Position numbers and translations under genes: made by a program
Source: Pseudomonas sp. LS-2
GTDB taxonomy: Bacteria > Pseudomonadota > Gammaproteobacteria > Pseudomonadales > Pseudomonadaceae
NCBI RefSeq assembly: GCF_003605735.1
Contig: NZ_QXTJ01000003.1
Location: 258,280-322,279, forward strand
Length of the DNA stretch: 64,000 bases
Direction: 5' to 3'
The notes under the pieces: generated by a model
What the model was told of the DNA's origin: nothing
Seen by the model: only the letters and a program-made list of their open reading frames with translations
Database searches by the model: none
Shown here: positions 56,085-64,000 of the stretch, one piece after another
How the letters are laid out: every line of letters starts with the position of its first letter
Numbering within the stretch: the first letter of the stretch is position 1

Positions 56085-56666
56085 TCATGCGCGACGTCGG
56101 GTAAGTTGTTCGATGCGGCCTTGCAGGCGGTACAGGTAGGCAAATCCCTGTTCCCAGCGGTGATGGCCGGATTTAACGTTGATATGGCCGGCACCGCTGA
56201 GAATGCCGATTTCAGCACCCCAGTCACGAGCCATCTCCATCGCGCGCAGGGCGCTGACGGCTGAATCGTTGTCGGAACTGACCACTTGAGTCGGGAACGG
56301 CAACAGGTGTTCGGGAATCGGCGCGAAATTGCGAATCGCAGGCGGGCAGTTAGGACGCTCGACATCGGCAGGCGCTACCAGCAAGGCACCACGCACCTGA
56401 CGCAGCGTCTCCAACGGTGCCAACTGAGCCCAATGGGCAACGGTCACGCAACCCAGGCTGTGGGCGATGAGGATCACCGGAGAACTGTCGGCAGCGATAG
56501 CGCGCTGCAATTCGCCTACCCAGTCTTCACGGCGAGGTTTGAGCCAGTCGGCCTGTTCTACGCGCACGCTGTTGGGCAGGCTGTTCTGCCAGTGAGTTTG
56601 CCAATGGTCATCAGCAGATCCCTGCCAGCCTGGCACGATCAGGTAACGGATCGATTCGTTATGCAT
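56085..56666 (-). CDS. RBBP9/YdeN-family alpha/beta hydrolase
   Basis: A small serine hydrolase of 193 residues. The nucleophile elbow is AHSLGCV (Ser near residue 78), Asp in SSDNDSAV and His in SGAGHINVKSGHH complete the triad. YLIVPGWQGSADDHWQTHW is the family hallmark. I start at MHNESIRYLI because CAGGAGG lies nine bases upstream; an ATG six codons earlier overlaps that site. Substrate unknown. Confidence 0.88.
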   Translation of the reverse strand: MHNESIRYLIVPGWQGSADDHWQTHWQNSLPNSVRVEQADWLKPRREDWVGELQRAIAADSSPVILIAHSLGCVTVAHWAQLAPLETLRQVRGALLVAPADVERPNCPPAIRNFAPIPEHLLPFPTQVVSSDNDSAVSALRAMEMARDWGAEIGILSGAGHINVKSGHHRWEQGFAYLYRLQGRIEQLTRRRA

Positions 56667-56797
56667 GGCCTTCGCCTCCTGCATTTTTCTGCGTTCATGG
56701 CGGCGAGTATAGGGACGCGACATATATTCGAAAAAGAATAAGAAGATATTTATTAATAGCTTAAAAATATATGCCGTAATCACGGGCAAACGCGTGA

Positions 56798-56838
56798 CAA
56801 AAAAAGAGGGCCACCCCCTGCCTTAAGGAGTGGCCCTG
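56798..56838 (-). terminator. Intrinsic terminator of the desaturase gene
   Basis: Read on the minus strand, CAGGGCCACTCC ... GGGGTGGCCC is followed by TCTTTTTTT. It lies 180 bases past the desaturase stop, beyond a REP pair. Confidence 0.85.
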
Positions 56839-56942
56839 AGAATCACGCTGTCTGCCCCCAAGCTCGCCGGGGATGAGTAAAGAATACGGGGGAGTTGTTA
56901 CAGAATTTTTTAACGCGAAAAATAGGGATGTAAGGTAACGAT

Positions 56943-57011
56943 CTGTAGCAGTCCGGCTTGCCGGCGGTGACGCTTCTGAGATCGCCACCGCCGGCAAGCC
57001 GGACTGCTACG
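56943..57011. repeat. REP inverted pair (family B)
   Basis: CTGTAGCAGTCCGGCTTGCC and GGCAAGCCGGACTGCTACGA, nearly perfect arms around GCGGTGACGCTTCTGAGATC-type spacer, directly after the desaturase stop. Confidence 0.95.
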
Positions 57012-57015
57012 AGGG

Positions 57016-58092
57016 TCAGCCGTGCGCAGGATCGGGAACAACAACCGATTCGCCATCGACTCGCGGCTTAAACCGATTAGCTCGCGCAAACGTTCCGAAA
57101 TCATTGAAGCGCACACCCATCTCGGCCATGACCCGATGGGCGGCGGGCGCGGTCATCTGGCGGATGTAGAACGGCTCCTTCACCACGAAATGATGGATAC
57201 CGTGGGTGCTGCCAAAGTTGAAGCAGAATGCCTGCATCGGCCACAGCCACCATGGGTTCAGCACCTGCGTCTGCTGCATCACATTGCCGGACTCGACGTC
57301 ACCGTAGTAATGCATGTTGGAGCTGACGAAATGCAGACAGAAGGTCCGCAGCACGTTCGGCCCCACGATCACCACCACCGCGATGTCGATGAGGTGCATG
57401 ACCGCCAGCGTGTTCGCCGACCAGTCGATAGAGGCTCCCATCAGGCTTGCGATGCCATTAGCTGCGTGAAAACCGAGATACACATACCAGGCGCCCCAGT
57501 TGAGCAGGGCCAACGGCGCATAGACACGCAACGTTCGCTTGAGGATGCTGAATTTGTGCGCCCAGGTTTTCGCCCGCAGCATGCGGATAACCGACGACAT
57601 GACGTTATCGCCCACCATCAACAAACGGGCGATGCCCCAAGGCTCGCCGTTGGTGATGGCACGCTCTTCCATGTCCGCTTCGGTGCCGGAAACCTTGTGA
57701 TGGTTCAGATGCAGATGTCGGCGGATCCACGGGTTGATGGTGCTCGGGCGGGCCATCCACACCAGCGCCAGCATCACGTTATGCGGCACCCTTTGCTTGC
57801 GGAAATACATGCTGTGGATCAGATCGTGCTCCAGCTCATGGGTCAGCGAGGCGAAGAAGGCATTGAGCAAAAGGCATACCCACCAGCTCATGAAGCCCAC
57901 GAGATAGAGCACCGCGCTGCCGATCATGCCAGTCAGCGCGAAAGCCAGAATCCCGACACCGATAGCATCCTGATGCGCGAGGACCGGATAACGTTCGCGC
58001 AGGGCTGCACCATGTGCCATCACCACCGCGCGAATATGCGCTGATCGCTGCTGTGCATTCAGTCCGGCTGCGCTTGCAGAAGTGTCGTGCAT
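57016..58092 (-). CDS. Membrane fatty-acid desaturase
   Basis: 358-residue integral membrane di-iron enzyme of the fatty-acid desaturase/hydroxylase superfamily. The three histidine boxes are HELEHDLIH (85-93), HLHLNHH (126-132) and HGIHH (297-301). Four hydrophobic regions flank them. I take MHDTSASAAG as the start, with GGAAG upstream, because the open frame beyond it runs into the divergent AraC gene. Substrate could be a fatty acid, carotenoid or sterol-like compound. The AraC regulator at 58217 is divergently placed and probably controls it. Confidence 0.88.
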   Translation of the reverse strand: MHDTSASAAGLNAQQRSAHIRAVVMAHGAALRERYPVLAHQDAIGVGILAFALTGMIGSAVLYLVGFMSWWVCLLLNAFFASLTHELEHDLIHSMYFRKQRVPHNVMLALVWMARPSTINPWIRRHLHLNHHKVSGTEADMEERAITNGEPWGIARLLMVGDNVMSSVIRMLRAKTWAHKFSILKRTLRVYAPLALLNWGAWYVYLGFHAANGIASLMGASIDWSANTLAVMHLIDIAVVVIVGPNVLRTFCLHFVSSNMHYYGDVESGNVMQQTQVLNPWWLWPMQAFCFNFGSTHGIHHFVVKEPFYIRQMTAPAAHRVMAEMGVRFNDFGTFARANRFKPRVDGESVVVPDPAHG

Positions 58093-58216
58093 GCTTCCAT
58101 TCTCCGGTTTTATTATTGAAATATGTTTCAGGGAAATCCCATCCTCACTGTGCCGTGTGTTATCGGAAGTCGCCCTGCCGTGAACGCCAACCTGTTGACC
58201 GGAAGCGCCAATCTGT

Positions 58217-59224
58217 ATGCCTGAGCCGAGCATTCTCGCCAGCTGGACCCGCGCCCTGCGCAAGCAACTCGATGCCCTTGGCCTCGACAGTCTCGCGCTG
58301 AGCCGGGCTGCGGGCCTCGACCCGCAACTGATGGACGATCCCAACGCGCGCTATCCGGTCACGGTGACCACGCGCCTTTGGCAACTGGCGGTCGAGGCCA
58401 GTGGCGATCCGGCATTGGGCTTGCGAGTGTCGCGCTTCGTGAGCCCGACCACCTTTCATGCGCTGGGATACGCACTGGTTGCCAGCGGGTCGTTGCGTGA
58501 GGTGTTCGAACGTATCGTGCGCTATCACCCGGTGGTCAGCGATGCGCTGGACTTGAGCTTTACGCGGGTCGGCGACCGCTACGAGTTTCGCTTTCGTGTC
58601 CCCGACGGCGGTCCGATGCCGGCCAATGAGGCCATGGATGCTTTCGCCGCAATCTACGTGCGGACCTGTCGCAACCGGTTGGGGCGGCATTACGCGCCTC
58701 TGGCCGTGCATCTCGTGCGACCGCAGCCAGAAGATCCGAAGCCCTGGCATGATGTGTTTCGCGCGCCGCTGTTTTTCGGTGCCTCGGAAAACCTTCTGGC
58801 GTTCGACTGCGCTGACTTCGACAGCCATCTGGACGACGCCAATCCGGAGCTGGCCGAACACAACGAAACCGTCCTCAACCGCGCGCTGGAAAAGCTCAGC
58901 CCGCTGACCTGGGAGCGCAAGGTACGCGGCGCCATCGAAATACAGCTTCCCGAGGGCGAACCCTCTGCGGAGCGCATCGCCCAGCATTTGCACTTGAGTC
59001 TTCGCAGCCTGCAACGGCATCTGGCCGATGAAGGTTGCAGCTATGACCTTTTGCTCAATCAAAGCCGGCAGAATCTTGCGCTGCAACACATGCGCGAGCC
59101 TGGAACCTCGCTCAGTGAAATCGCTTATTTGCTCGGATTCGCCGACACCAGCAGTTTCAGCCGCGCCTTCAAACGCTGGACCGGCATGACCCCCAGCCAG
59201 TATCGCGACGCCATGCCCCGCTGA
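58217..59224 (+). CDS. AraC-family regulator with arabinose-binding-like N-domain
   Basis: 335 residues. Residues about 20-205 form the AraC N-terminal (Arabinose_bd, OruR/PA-type) effector domain and about 235-330 hold the two helix-turn-helix motifs (IAQHLHLSLRSLQRHLADEG and EIAYLLGFADTSSFSRAFKRW), ending GMTPSQYR. This class usually responds to a lipid or amino-acid-like ligand. Divergent from the desaturase by 124 bp; convergent with the Crp-like gene. Confidence 0.93.
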   Translation: MPEPSILASWTRALRKQLDALGLDSLALSRAAGLDPQLMDDPNARYPVTVTTRLWQLAVEASGDPALGLRVSRFVSPTTFHALGYALVASGSLREVFERIVRYHPVVSDALDLSFTRVGDRYEFRFRVPDGGPMPANEAMDAFAAIYVRTCRNRLGRHYAPLAVHLVRPQPEDPKPWHDVFRAPLFFGASENLLAFDCADFDSHLDDANPELAEHNETVLNRALEKLSPLTWERKVRGAIEIQLPEGEPSAERIAQHLHLSLRSLQRHLADEGCSYDLLLNQSRQNLALQHMREPGTSLSEIAYLLGFADTSSFSRAFKRWTGMTPSQYRDAMPR

Positions 59225-59234
59225 CGCCGCACAA

Positions 59235-59945
59235 TCACAGTGTCGACTCCGTAAGGCGGTGCCATGCAGCCTTGCGCAGCCGTTCGACATCGAACACCGA
59301 AATGAAGCCGTCACCGCGCTCAATGATTCCACGCCTTGCGAACTCCCCGAGGACGCGCTCGACGACGTCCGCCGTCAGCCCCAATCCCCGCGCGGACATG
59401 ACGTCGGACTCCGGAAAGATCCGTGACGAGCGATCCACAGGTCCGTAGCCTTCTGCGAGCAGCAGCAGCCGAAACGCGACGCGCTCGTTGGTGGGCAGCA
59501 ATGTCACTTCTTCGACGGGCGGAACCGCGACCCCCAGTTTTTTCTCGAGCAGCTTGCGAAACGGGCGCCAATGGCGGGGGTGGTCCTGAAGCTGCTCGGC
59601 CAGGAGGCGCTGAGGCATCTGCAGCAGGATGACGTGATCTTCGGCGTACACGTCGTGGCGACGAGGCCGGTCGTCGAACAACGAAACCTCGCCGAACCAG
59701 TAAGGTCGTTGTAGAGGGGCAGGCGGCAGCCACTCTTGCTGATCCCTGACGTCATTGAAGCGAATCGAACCGCTGAGCAGCGCGTAGAAACCGCAGGCAG
59801 GTTCGCCCTGCCCAAAGATCAGTCTGCCGGGAGTCACCCGTCGCTGCCGCATGCCTTCCAACAGACTATTCTGCAGTGAGGCGGGCAATTCGTTGAACCA
59901 GTAGTCATGGATCAACCACGAGTACCATTGCGCTCCATTCGTCAT
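59235..59945 (-). CDS. Crp/Fnr-family regulator
   Basis: 236 residues. N-terminal cyclic-nucleotide-binding-type beta roll (about 25-135; GRLIFGQGEPACGFYALLSGSIRF, WFGEVSLFDDRPRRHD) without FNR cysteines, and a C-terminal winged helix (about 160-230; SARGLGLTADVVERVLGEFARRGIIE). Ligand unknown; RPRRHD in place of the cAMP-binding RTATV-type pattern suggests it does not bind cAMP the usual way. Start ATG 59945 has AAGGAGA upstream. Confidence 0.87.
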   Translation of the reverse strand: MTNGAQWYSWLIHDYWFNELPASLQNSLLEGMRQRRVTPGRLIFGQGEPACGFYALLSGSIRFNDVRDQQEWLPPAPLQRPYWFGEVSLFDDRPRRHDVYAEDHVILLQMPQRLLAEQLQDHPRHWRPFRKLLEKKLGVAVPPVEEVTLLPTNERVAFRLLLLAEGYGPVDRSSRIFPESDVMSARGLGLTADVVERVLGEFARRGIIERGDGFISVFDVERLRKAAWHRLTESTL

Positions 59946-60051
59946 GTGAATCTCCTTTTTGTTGTAGGCGTTGTATTGCAGGCTGAGCCTTCTGGTGGGC
60001 CAGGCCGATAAAAAACAGCGGCATGATCCCCGCTCCAACGGAGGAATAACA

Positions 60052-60588
60052 ATGAAAAACCTCGTCGATCATCTCAGCCAATACGCGGCCTATCATCGCG
60101 ACACCCGCAATATCGCCACTCACTTTGTCGGTGTCCCGCTGATCGTGCTGGCCGTGGCCGTGCTGTTGTCACGGCCGGGCTGGAGCAGTTGGTCGCTGGG
60201 CGAACTCTGGCTGTCGCCAGCCCTGCTGGCCACCGCAGCGGCCACACTGTTCTACTTTCGACTGGATCGCCCTTTCGGCATCGCCATGGGCATCGTGCTG
60301 GCGCTCTTTCTGTGGATCGGTGCCCATCTGGCGCAACAGAGCACGCTGGTCTGGCTCGGCTCAGGGATCGGGCTGTTCGTCATGGGCTGGGTGATCCAGT
60401 TCGTCGGTCATTATTACGAAGGCCGCAAACCGGCGTTCGTCGACGACGTCACAGGACTGATCATCGGCCCATTGTTTGTGGTGGCCGAGGCCGCTTTTCT
60501 GATGGGAATGCGCAGGAAGTTGCAGAACAACATCGAAGGCAAGGTGGGGCGTACGCACAAGCGGGATTTGAAGAGGGCGGCGGTTTAA
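60052..60588 (+). CDS. Mpo1-like (DUF962) membrane protein
   Basis: 178 residues with three to four membrane segments. The family histidine motifs YHRDTRNIATHFVGVP (residues 14-29) and QFVGHYYEGRKPA are intact. The yeast relative Mpo1 is an iron-dependent dioxygenase that shortens 2-hydroxy fatty acids by one carbon; a similar lipid role is possible here. ATG 60052 has GGAGGAA upstream. Divergent from the Crp-like gene; near a desaturase. Confidence 0.88.
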   Translation: MKNLVDHLSQYAAYHRDTRNIATHFVGVPLIVLAVAVLLSRPGWSSWSLGELWLSPALLATAAATLFYFRLDRPFGIAMGIVLALFLWIGAHLAQQSTLVWLGSGIGLFVMGWVIQFVGHYYEGRKPAFVDDVTGLIIGPLFVVAEAAFLMGMRRKLQNNIEGKVGRTHKRDLKRAAV

Positions 60589-60601
60589 GGCAAACGCTCG
60601 C

Positions 60602-60760
60602 TTCTGCCGAAGGCGTAGGAGCTCTGCTTGCAAGCGAACTGGCGCAAAGCGGCAGTAAAATCAAGCGCCTCGGTTTTGTCAGACACACCGGAATTACAGG
60701 GTTTGCTGCCAGTACCTGGCAGATCGCGAGCAAGCTTGCTCCTACGCCCTCCGGGCAGAA
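60602..60760. repeat. Long inverted-repeat element (family C)
   Basis: Arms TTCTGCCGAAGGCGTAGGAG...TGCTTGCAAGCGA and TCGCGAGCAAGCTTGCTCCT...CCTCCGGGCAGAA with about 85 bases between. Similar organisation to 42830-42988. Lies between the Mpo1-like gene and the cysA terminator. Confidence 0.72.
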
Positions 60761-60792
60761 TAAAAAACGACCGCAGCCAGTCTGCGGTCGCC
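60761..60792 (-). terminator. Intrinsic terminator of the sulfate transport operon
   Basis: Minus strand: GCGACCGCAG-ACTGG-CTGCGGTCGTTTTTTATT, a nine-bp stem with a long T-run just past the cysA stop. Confidence 0.95.
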
Positions 60793-60801
60793 TTTGCAGC
60801 T

Positions 60802-61791
60802 TCAGATATTTGCGACTTTCTGCCAGACCTTGGGTTTGAAGAACAACGTCTCGCCCCGTGCCAGGCCGATCAGGCTGTCGTGATCCTTCACCACTTCAGC
60901 CTCGATCAGCTCAGACTGACCCTCGACCTTCAGCGTTACGCGTGTCGTTGCCCCCAACGGGCGGATATCGCGGACTTGCGCAGCGTGATGCCCCTCGACT
61001 TCATGACGCGACAGCGACACCTCATGAGGACGGAACAGCACATGGTTGTCCTCGCCCAGGTGCAGTCGGTTCGAGTCGCCGAGGAAGTGATAGACAAAAT
61101 CGCTGGCCGGATTCTCGTACACCTCGCCCGGCGAGCCGATCTGCTCGATCACGCCCTTGTTCATCACCACGATGCGGTCGGCGACTTCCATGGCCTCTTC
61201 CTGGTCGTGAGTCACGAATACCGAGGTCAGGTTGATGTCCTCGTGAAGGCGCGCCAGCCAGCGACGCAGTTCTTTACGCACCTTGGCATCCAGCGCACCG
61301 AACGGTTCATCGAGCAGCAGTACCTTGGGCTCTACCGCAAGGGCGCGGGCCAGGGCGATACGCTGGCGCTGGCCTCCGGACAATTGCTCTGGATACCGGT
61401 CATTGAGCCAGTCCAGTTGCACCATGTTGAGCAACTCATGAACCTTCGCCGCAATCTGGCTTTCGCTCGGGCGCTGGTTCTTCGGCTTCATGCGCAGCCC
61501 GAAGGCGACGTTATCGAACACCGTCATGTGGCGGAACAGCGCGTAATGCTGGAACACGAAACCGACGTTGCGATCACGCACATCGTGTTCGGAGACGTCT
61601 TCGCCGTGGAATACGATGCTGCCCTGATCCGGCGTTTCCAGCCCGGCAATGATGCGCAGCAGCGTGGTCTTGCCACAGCCCGACGGGCCAAGCAACGCCA
61701 CCAGCTCGCCACTCTGGATGTCCAGATTAATGCTGTTGAGGGCCTTGAAGGCGTTGAAGTTCTTGCTGACGTTACGGACTTCGATCGACAT
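60802..61791 (-). CDS. cysA: Sulfate/thiosulfate ABC transporter ATPase
   Basis: 329 residues. Walker [10 protein letters not shown], signature LSGGQRQRI, Walker [16 protein letters not shown] and a C-terminal regulatory TOBE-like domain (about 245-325). The last gene of cysT-cysW-cysA; starts 3 bp after the cysW stop with GAGGAATAA upstream. Confidence 0.97.
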   Translation of the reverse strand: MSIEVRNVSKNFNAFKALNSINLDIQSGELVALLGPSGCGKTTLLRIIAGLETPDQGSIVFHGEDVSEHDVRDRNVGFVFQHYALFRHMTVFDNVAFGLRMKPKNQRPSESQIAAKVHELLNMVQLDWLNDRYPEQLSGGQRQRIALARALAVEPKVLLLDEPFGALDAKVRKELRRWLARLHEDINLTSVFVTHDQEEAMEVADRIVVMNKGVIEQIGSPGEVYENPASDFVYHFLGDSNRLHLGEDNHVLFRPHEVSLSRHEVEGHHAAQVRDIRPLGATTRVTLKVEGQSELIEAEVVKDHDSLIGLARGETLFFKPKVWQKVANI

Positions 61792-61794
61792 GAA

Positions 61795-62667
61795 TTATTC
61801 CTCCGCCGCGCTTTGGCGCAGACGGCTAATGCGCGCTTCGCTCCACTGCTTGAGCAGCAGGATGAACAACGCAAGGATCAATAACAGGCTCGCCACGGCA
61901 AATGCAGCCACGTGGTTGTACTCGTTGTAGAGAATCTCGACATGCAGCGGCAAGGTGTTGGTCACGCCGCGAATATGGCCGGAAACCACTGACACGGCGC
62001 CGAACTCACCCATGGCCCGTGCGGTACACAGCACCACGCCGTAGATCAGGCCCCATTTGATGTTCGGCACGGTCACATGCCAGAACATCTGCCAGCCGTT
62101 GGCGCCCAGCAAGCGTGCCGCCTCTTCTTCCTGCGTGCCTTGCTCCTGCATCAGCGGGATCAGCTCGCGGGCCACGAACGGCACCGTCACGAAGATGGTG
62201 GCCAGCACGATACCCGGCAGGGCGAAGACGATCTGGATGTCGTGATCCTGCAGCCATGGGCCAAACAAGCCCTGGGCGCCGAACATCAGCACATAGACCA
62301 GACCGGCGATGACCGGTGAGACCGAAAACGGCAGGTCGATCAGCGTCACCAGAAAGCTTTTGCCCCGGAACGAATATTTGCTCACGCACCAGGCGGCGCT
62401 GACCCCGAACACCAGATTGAGCGGTACTGAAATCAGCACGGCAATCACTGTCAGCTTCAGAGCCGACAGCGCGTCAGGCTCGAAGATCGCCGTGAAGAAC
62501 GCGCCGAGCCCGGACTTCAGGCCCTGTGAAACCACGATGAACAACGGCAACAGCAGAAACAGGAAAAACACCAGCCAGCCGAGGCCGATCAGGACGCGCC
62601 GAGAAACCGCACTGCCGCGACGGGCAGCGTTGGCGGAGGATGCAGCGATGAGCGATGGACCGGACAT
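61795..62667 (-). CDS. cysW: Sulfate ABC transporter permease CysW
   Basis: 290 residues with about six membrane segments and the EAA loop [27 protein letters not shown]. Start with GAGGAGG upstream. Forms the heterodimeric channel with CysT. Confidence 0.97.
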   Translation of the reverse strand: MSGPSLIAASSANAARRGSAVSRRVLIGLGWLVFFLFLLLPLFIVVSQGLKSGLGAFFTAIFEPDALSALKLTVIAVLISVPLNLVFGVSAAWCVSKYSFRGKSFLVTLIDLPFSVSPVIAGLVYVLMFGAQGLFGPWLQDHDIQIVFALPGIVLATIFVTVPFVARELIPLMQEQGTQEEEAARLLGANGWQMFWHVTVPNIKWGLIYGVVLCTARAMGEFGAVSVVSGHIRGVTNTLPLHVEILYNEYNHVAAFAVASLLLILALFILLLKQWSEARISRLRQSAAEE

Positions 62668-62677
62668 ATCTGCCTCC

Positions 62678-63499
62678 TCAGTTCGGGGTTTCGATGCGCC
62701 GCTGTAGCAAGTTGATCAGCAGCAACAGGATGAAAGACACCACCAGCATCATCACGCCAATGGCGGTGGCGCCGGTGTAGTCGTACTGGTCGAGCTTGAC
62801 CATGATCAGCAGCGGCAGGATTTCGGTCTTCATCGGCATGTTGCCGGCGATGAAGATCACCGAGCCGTATTCGCCGACGCCACGGGCAAAGGCCAGAGCG
62901 AAGCCGGTCAACCAGGCGGGCAGCAGCGCAGGAACCAGAATGTAGCGGAACACCTGAATCGGCCGTGCACCGAGACAGGCTGCGGCTTCTTCGACTTCAC
63001 GAGGGATGTCCGCCAGCACCGGCTGCACGGTGCGCACCACGAACGGCAACGTGACGAACGTCAGCGCCAGCGTTATCCCCAGAGGTGTGTAGGCGATCTT
63101 GAAGCCCAGGTCAGCGGCGAACTGCCCCACCAGACCGGTCGGCGTATACAGCGCAGTGAGTGCAATACCGGCCACAGCGGTTGGCAGGGCGAACGGCAGA
63201 TCGATCATCGCATCGATGATCTTGCGTCCCGGGAAGGTGTAGCGCACCAGAATCCAGGCCAGCAGGGTGCCGATGATGCCATTGATGATCGCCGCGTAGA
63301 ACGCGGTGCCGAAGCTCAGTTTCAAGGCCGCCAGCACACGGGGCGCGGTGACAATGGTCCAGAACTGATCCCAGGTCAGCTGCGCGGCGTGAACGAACAT
63401 CGCCGCCAGGGGAATCAACACAATCAGACTGAGGTACACCAGGGTGTAACCCAGCGTCAGCCCGAAGCCGGGTATGACGGGGGAGATGCGTCGCGACAT
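62678..63499 (-). CDS. cysT: Sulfate ABC transporter permease CysT
   Basis: 273 residues, six membrane segments; EAA loop [27 protein letters not shown] and the family motif [14 protein letters not shown]. 10 bp before cysW. Preceded by AAGGACAC. Confidence 0.97.
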   Translation of the reverse strand: MSRRISPVIPGFGLTLGYTLVYLSLIVLIPLAAMFVHAAQLTWDQFWTIVTAPRVLAALKLSFGTAFYAAIINGIIGTLLAWILVRYTFPGRKIIDAMIDLPFALPTAVAGIALTALYTPTGLVGQFAADLGFKIAYTPLGITLALTFVTLPFVVRTVQPVLADIPREVEEAAACLGARPIQVFRYILVPALLPAWLTGFALAFARGVGEYGSVIFIAGNMPMKTEILPLLIMVKLDQYDYTGATAIGVMMLVVSFILLLLINLLQRRIETPN

Positions 63500-63522
63500 A
63501 AGTGTCCTTGGTTAACACACGT

Positions 63523-63544
63523 GACCCGGAAACAAATCCGGGTC
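63523..63544. other. Hairpin between sbp and cysT
   Basis: GACCCGGA-AACAAA-TCCGGGTC, perfect 8-bp stem. On the plus strand it is followed by TTTTATTT, but the surrounding genes run on the minus strand, where it precedes cysT and has an A-run before it. It may lower read-through or protect the sbp message, giving more binding protein than permease. Confidence 0.65.
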
Positions 63545-63563
63545 TTTTATTTGCCTAAGTCCC

Positions 63564-63655
63564 CTGTAGGAGCGCGCTTGCCCGCGATTGGGTCTGTCCG
63601 TGCGATGGATCTCTGTCGTCTGACATATCAATCGCGGGCAAGCGCGCTCCTACAG
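63564..63655. repeat. REP inverted pair (family A)
   Basis: CTGTAGGAGCGCGCTTGCCC and GGGCAAGCGCGCTCCTACAG, perfect arms, ten bases past the sbp stop, again inside a transport operon. Confidence 0.95.
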
Positions 63656-63665
63656 TCGGTGCAGG

Positions 63666-64000
63666 TTACTGCGCCTGATAAATCTGGTCGAACACGCCGC
63701 CATCATTGAAGAATTTAGGCTGTGCCGACTTCCAGCCGCCGAAATCCTTGTCGATGGTCAAAAGGTTCAGCTTCGGGAATTGCTTCTCGTACTTGGCCGC
63801 CACTTCAGCGTTGCGAGGACGATAGAAGTTCTTCGCCGCGATTTCCTGGCCTTCCTTGCTGTACAGGTGCTTCAGGTACTCGGTGGCGATTTCGGTGTTG
63901 CCTTTTTTCTCGGCGTTTTTGTCGACGACCGCGACAGGAGGCTCGGCCAGGATCGACAGCGAAGGTACGACGATGTCGAACTTGTCCGCACCGCCGTCTT
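63666..64000 (-). CDS. sbp: Sulfate-binding protein, 5' end cut by window
   Basis: The C-terminal 110 residues of the periplasmic sulfate/thiosulfate-binding protein; the frame runs off the right edge. It ends [17 protein letters not shown], with [20 protein letters not shown] and DFGGWKSAQ before it, all characteristic of Sbp. It is the first gene of the sbp-cysTWA group. Confidence 0.94.
   Translation of the reverse strand, partial: DGGADKFDIVVPSLSILAEPPVAVVDKNAEKKGNTEIATEYLKHLYSKEGQEIAAKNFYRPRNAEVAAKYEKQFPKLNLLTIDKDFGGWKSAQPKFFNDGGVFDQIYQAQ

Overview
The window is a stretch of a Pseudomonas chromosome, most probably from the P. syringae / P. fluorescens side of the genus. This is judged from protein similarity I recognise (NtrB/NtrC, PchP, TypA, IlvD, GlnA), the high GC content, and two abundant families of short inverted repeats (arms containing GTAGGAGCGCGCTTGCCCGCG and TGTAGCAGTCCGGCTTGCC) that are typical REP/REPIN sequences of these species. 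I see no tRNA, rRNA, transposase, prophage or CRISPR array. The species assignment is inference.

Bases 1-20.2 kb are ordinary core genome: coaD (5' cut by the window edge), a 2[4Fe-4S] ferredoxin, gamma-glutamyltransferase, mutM, an HDOD protein, rlmI, a short MgtE magnesium transporter with a folded-looking leader, ilvD, the phosphorylcholine phosphatase pchP, folA, an overlapping membrane-protein/GTPase pair (DUF2868-DUF3482), a YkgJ-type cysteine-cluster protein, typA, thiI and glnA. glnA carries a textbook nitrogen-control region: two NtrC sites about 31 bp apart and a sigma-54 -24/-12 promoter.

From 20.4 to 31.8 kb lie a lipoprotein chorismate mutase, two overlapping DUF4124 genes, ntrB-ntrC, an aldo/keto reductase, a LysR regulator, the choline transporter betT with a perfect BetI-like operator upstream, and a divergent pair of cysteine enzymes (serine acetyltransferase EpsC and D-cysteine desulfhydrase).

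From 32 to 56 kb the region is dominated by sulfur scavenging. It contains a cystine ABC transporter (tcyJLN), two SfnB-like flavin oxidoreductases with an LLM (DmoA-like) monooxygenase, a MetQNI-type transporter, a taurine/sulfonate-type ABC transporter with a TauD-like dioxygenase, an orphan second MetQ, and a stripped-down sigma-54-activator-like AAA+ protein without a DNA-binding domain or a normal GAFTGA loop. Interrupting it are an AT-richer accessory patch (a two-repeat protein of unknown function and a 26-codon membrane micro-ORF) and a three-gene RND efflux operon with two adaptor genes (TriABC layout). The likely logic is that organosulfur compounds are imported by the ABC systems, flavin or Fe(II)/2-oxoglutarate oxygenases release sulfite, and the product enters cysteine synthesis.

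The last part (56-64 kb) holds a small serine hydrolase, a fatty-acid desaturase divergent from an AraC regulator, a Crp/Fnr-type regulator, an Mpo1-like membrane protein, and the sulfate importer cysA-cysW-cysT with sbp running off the right edge.
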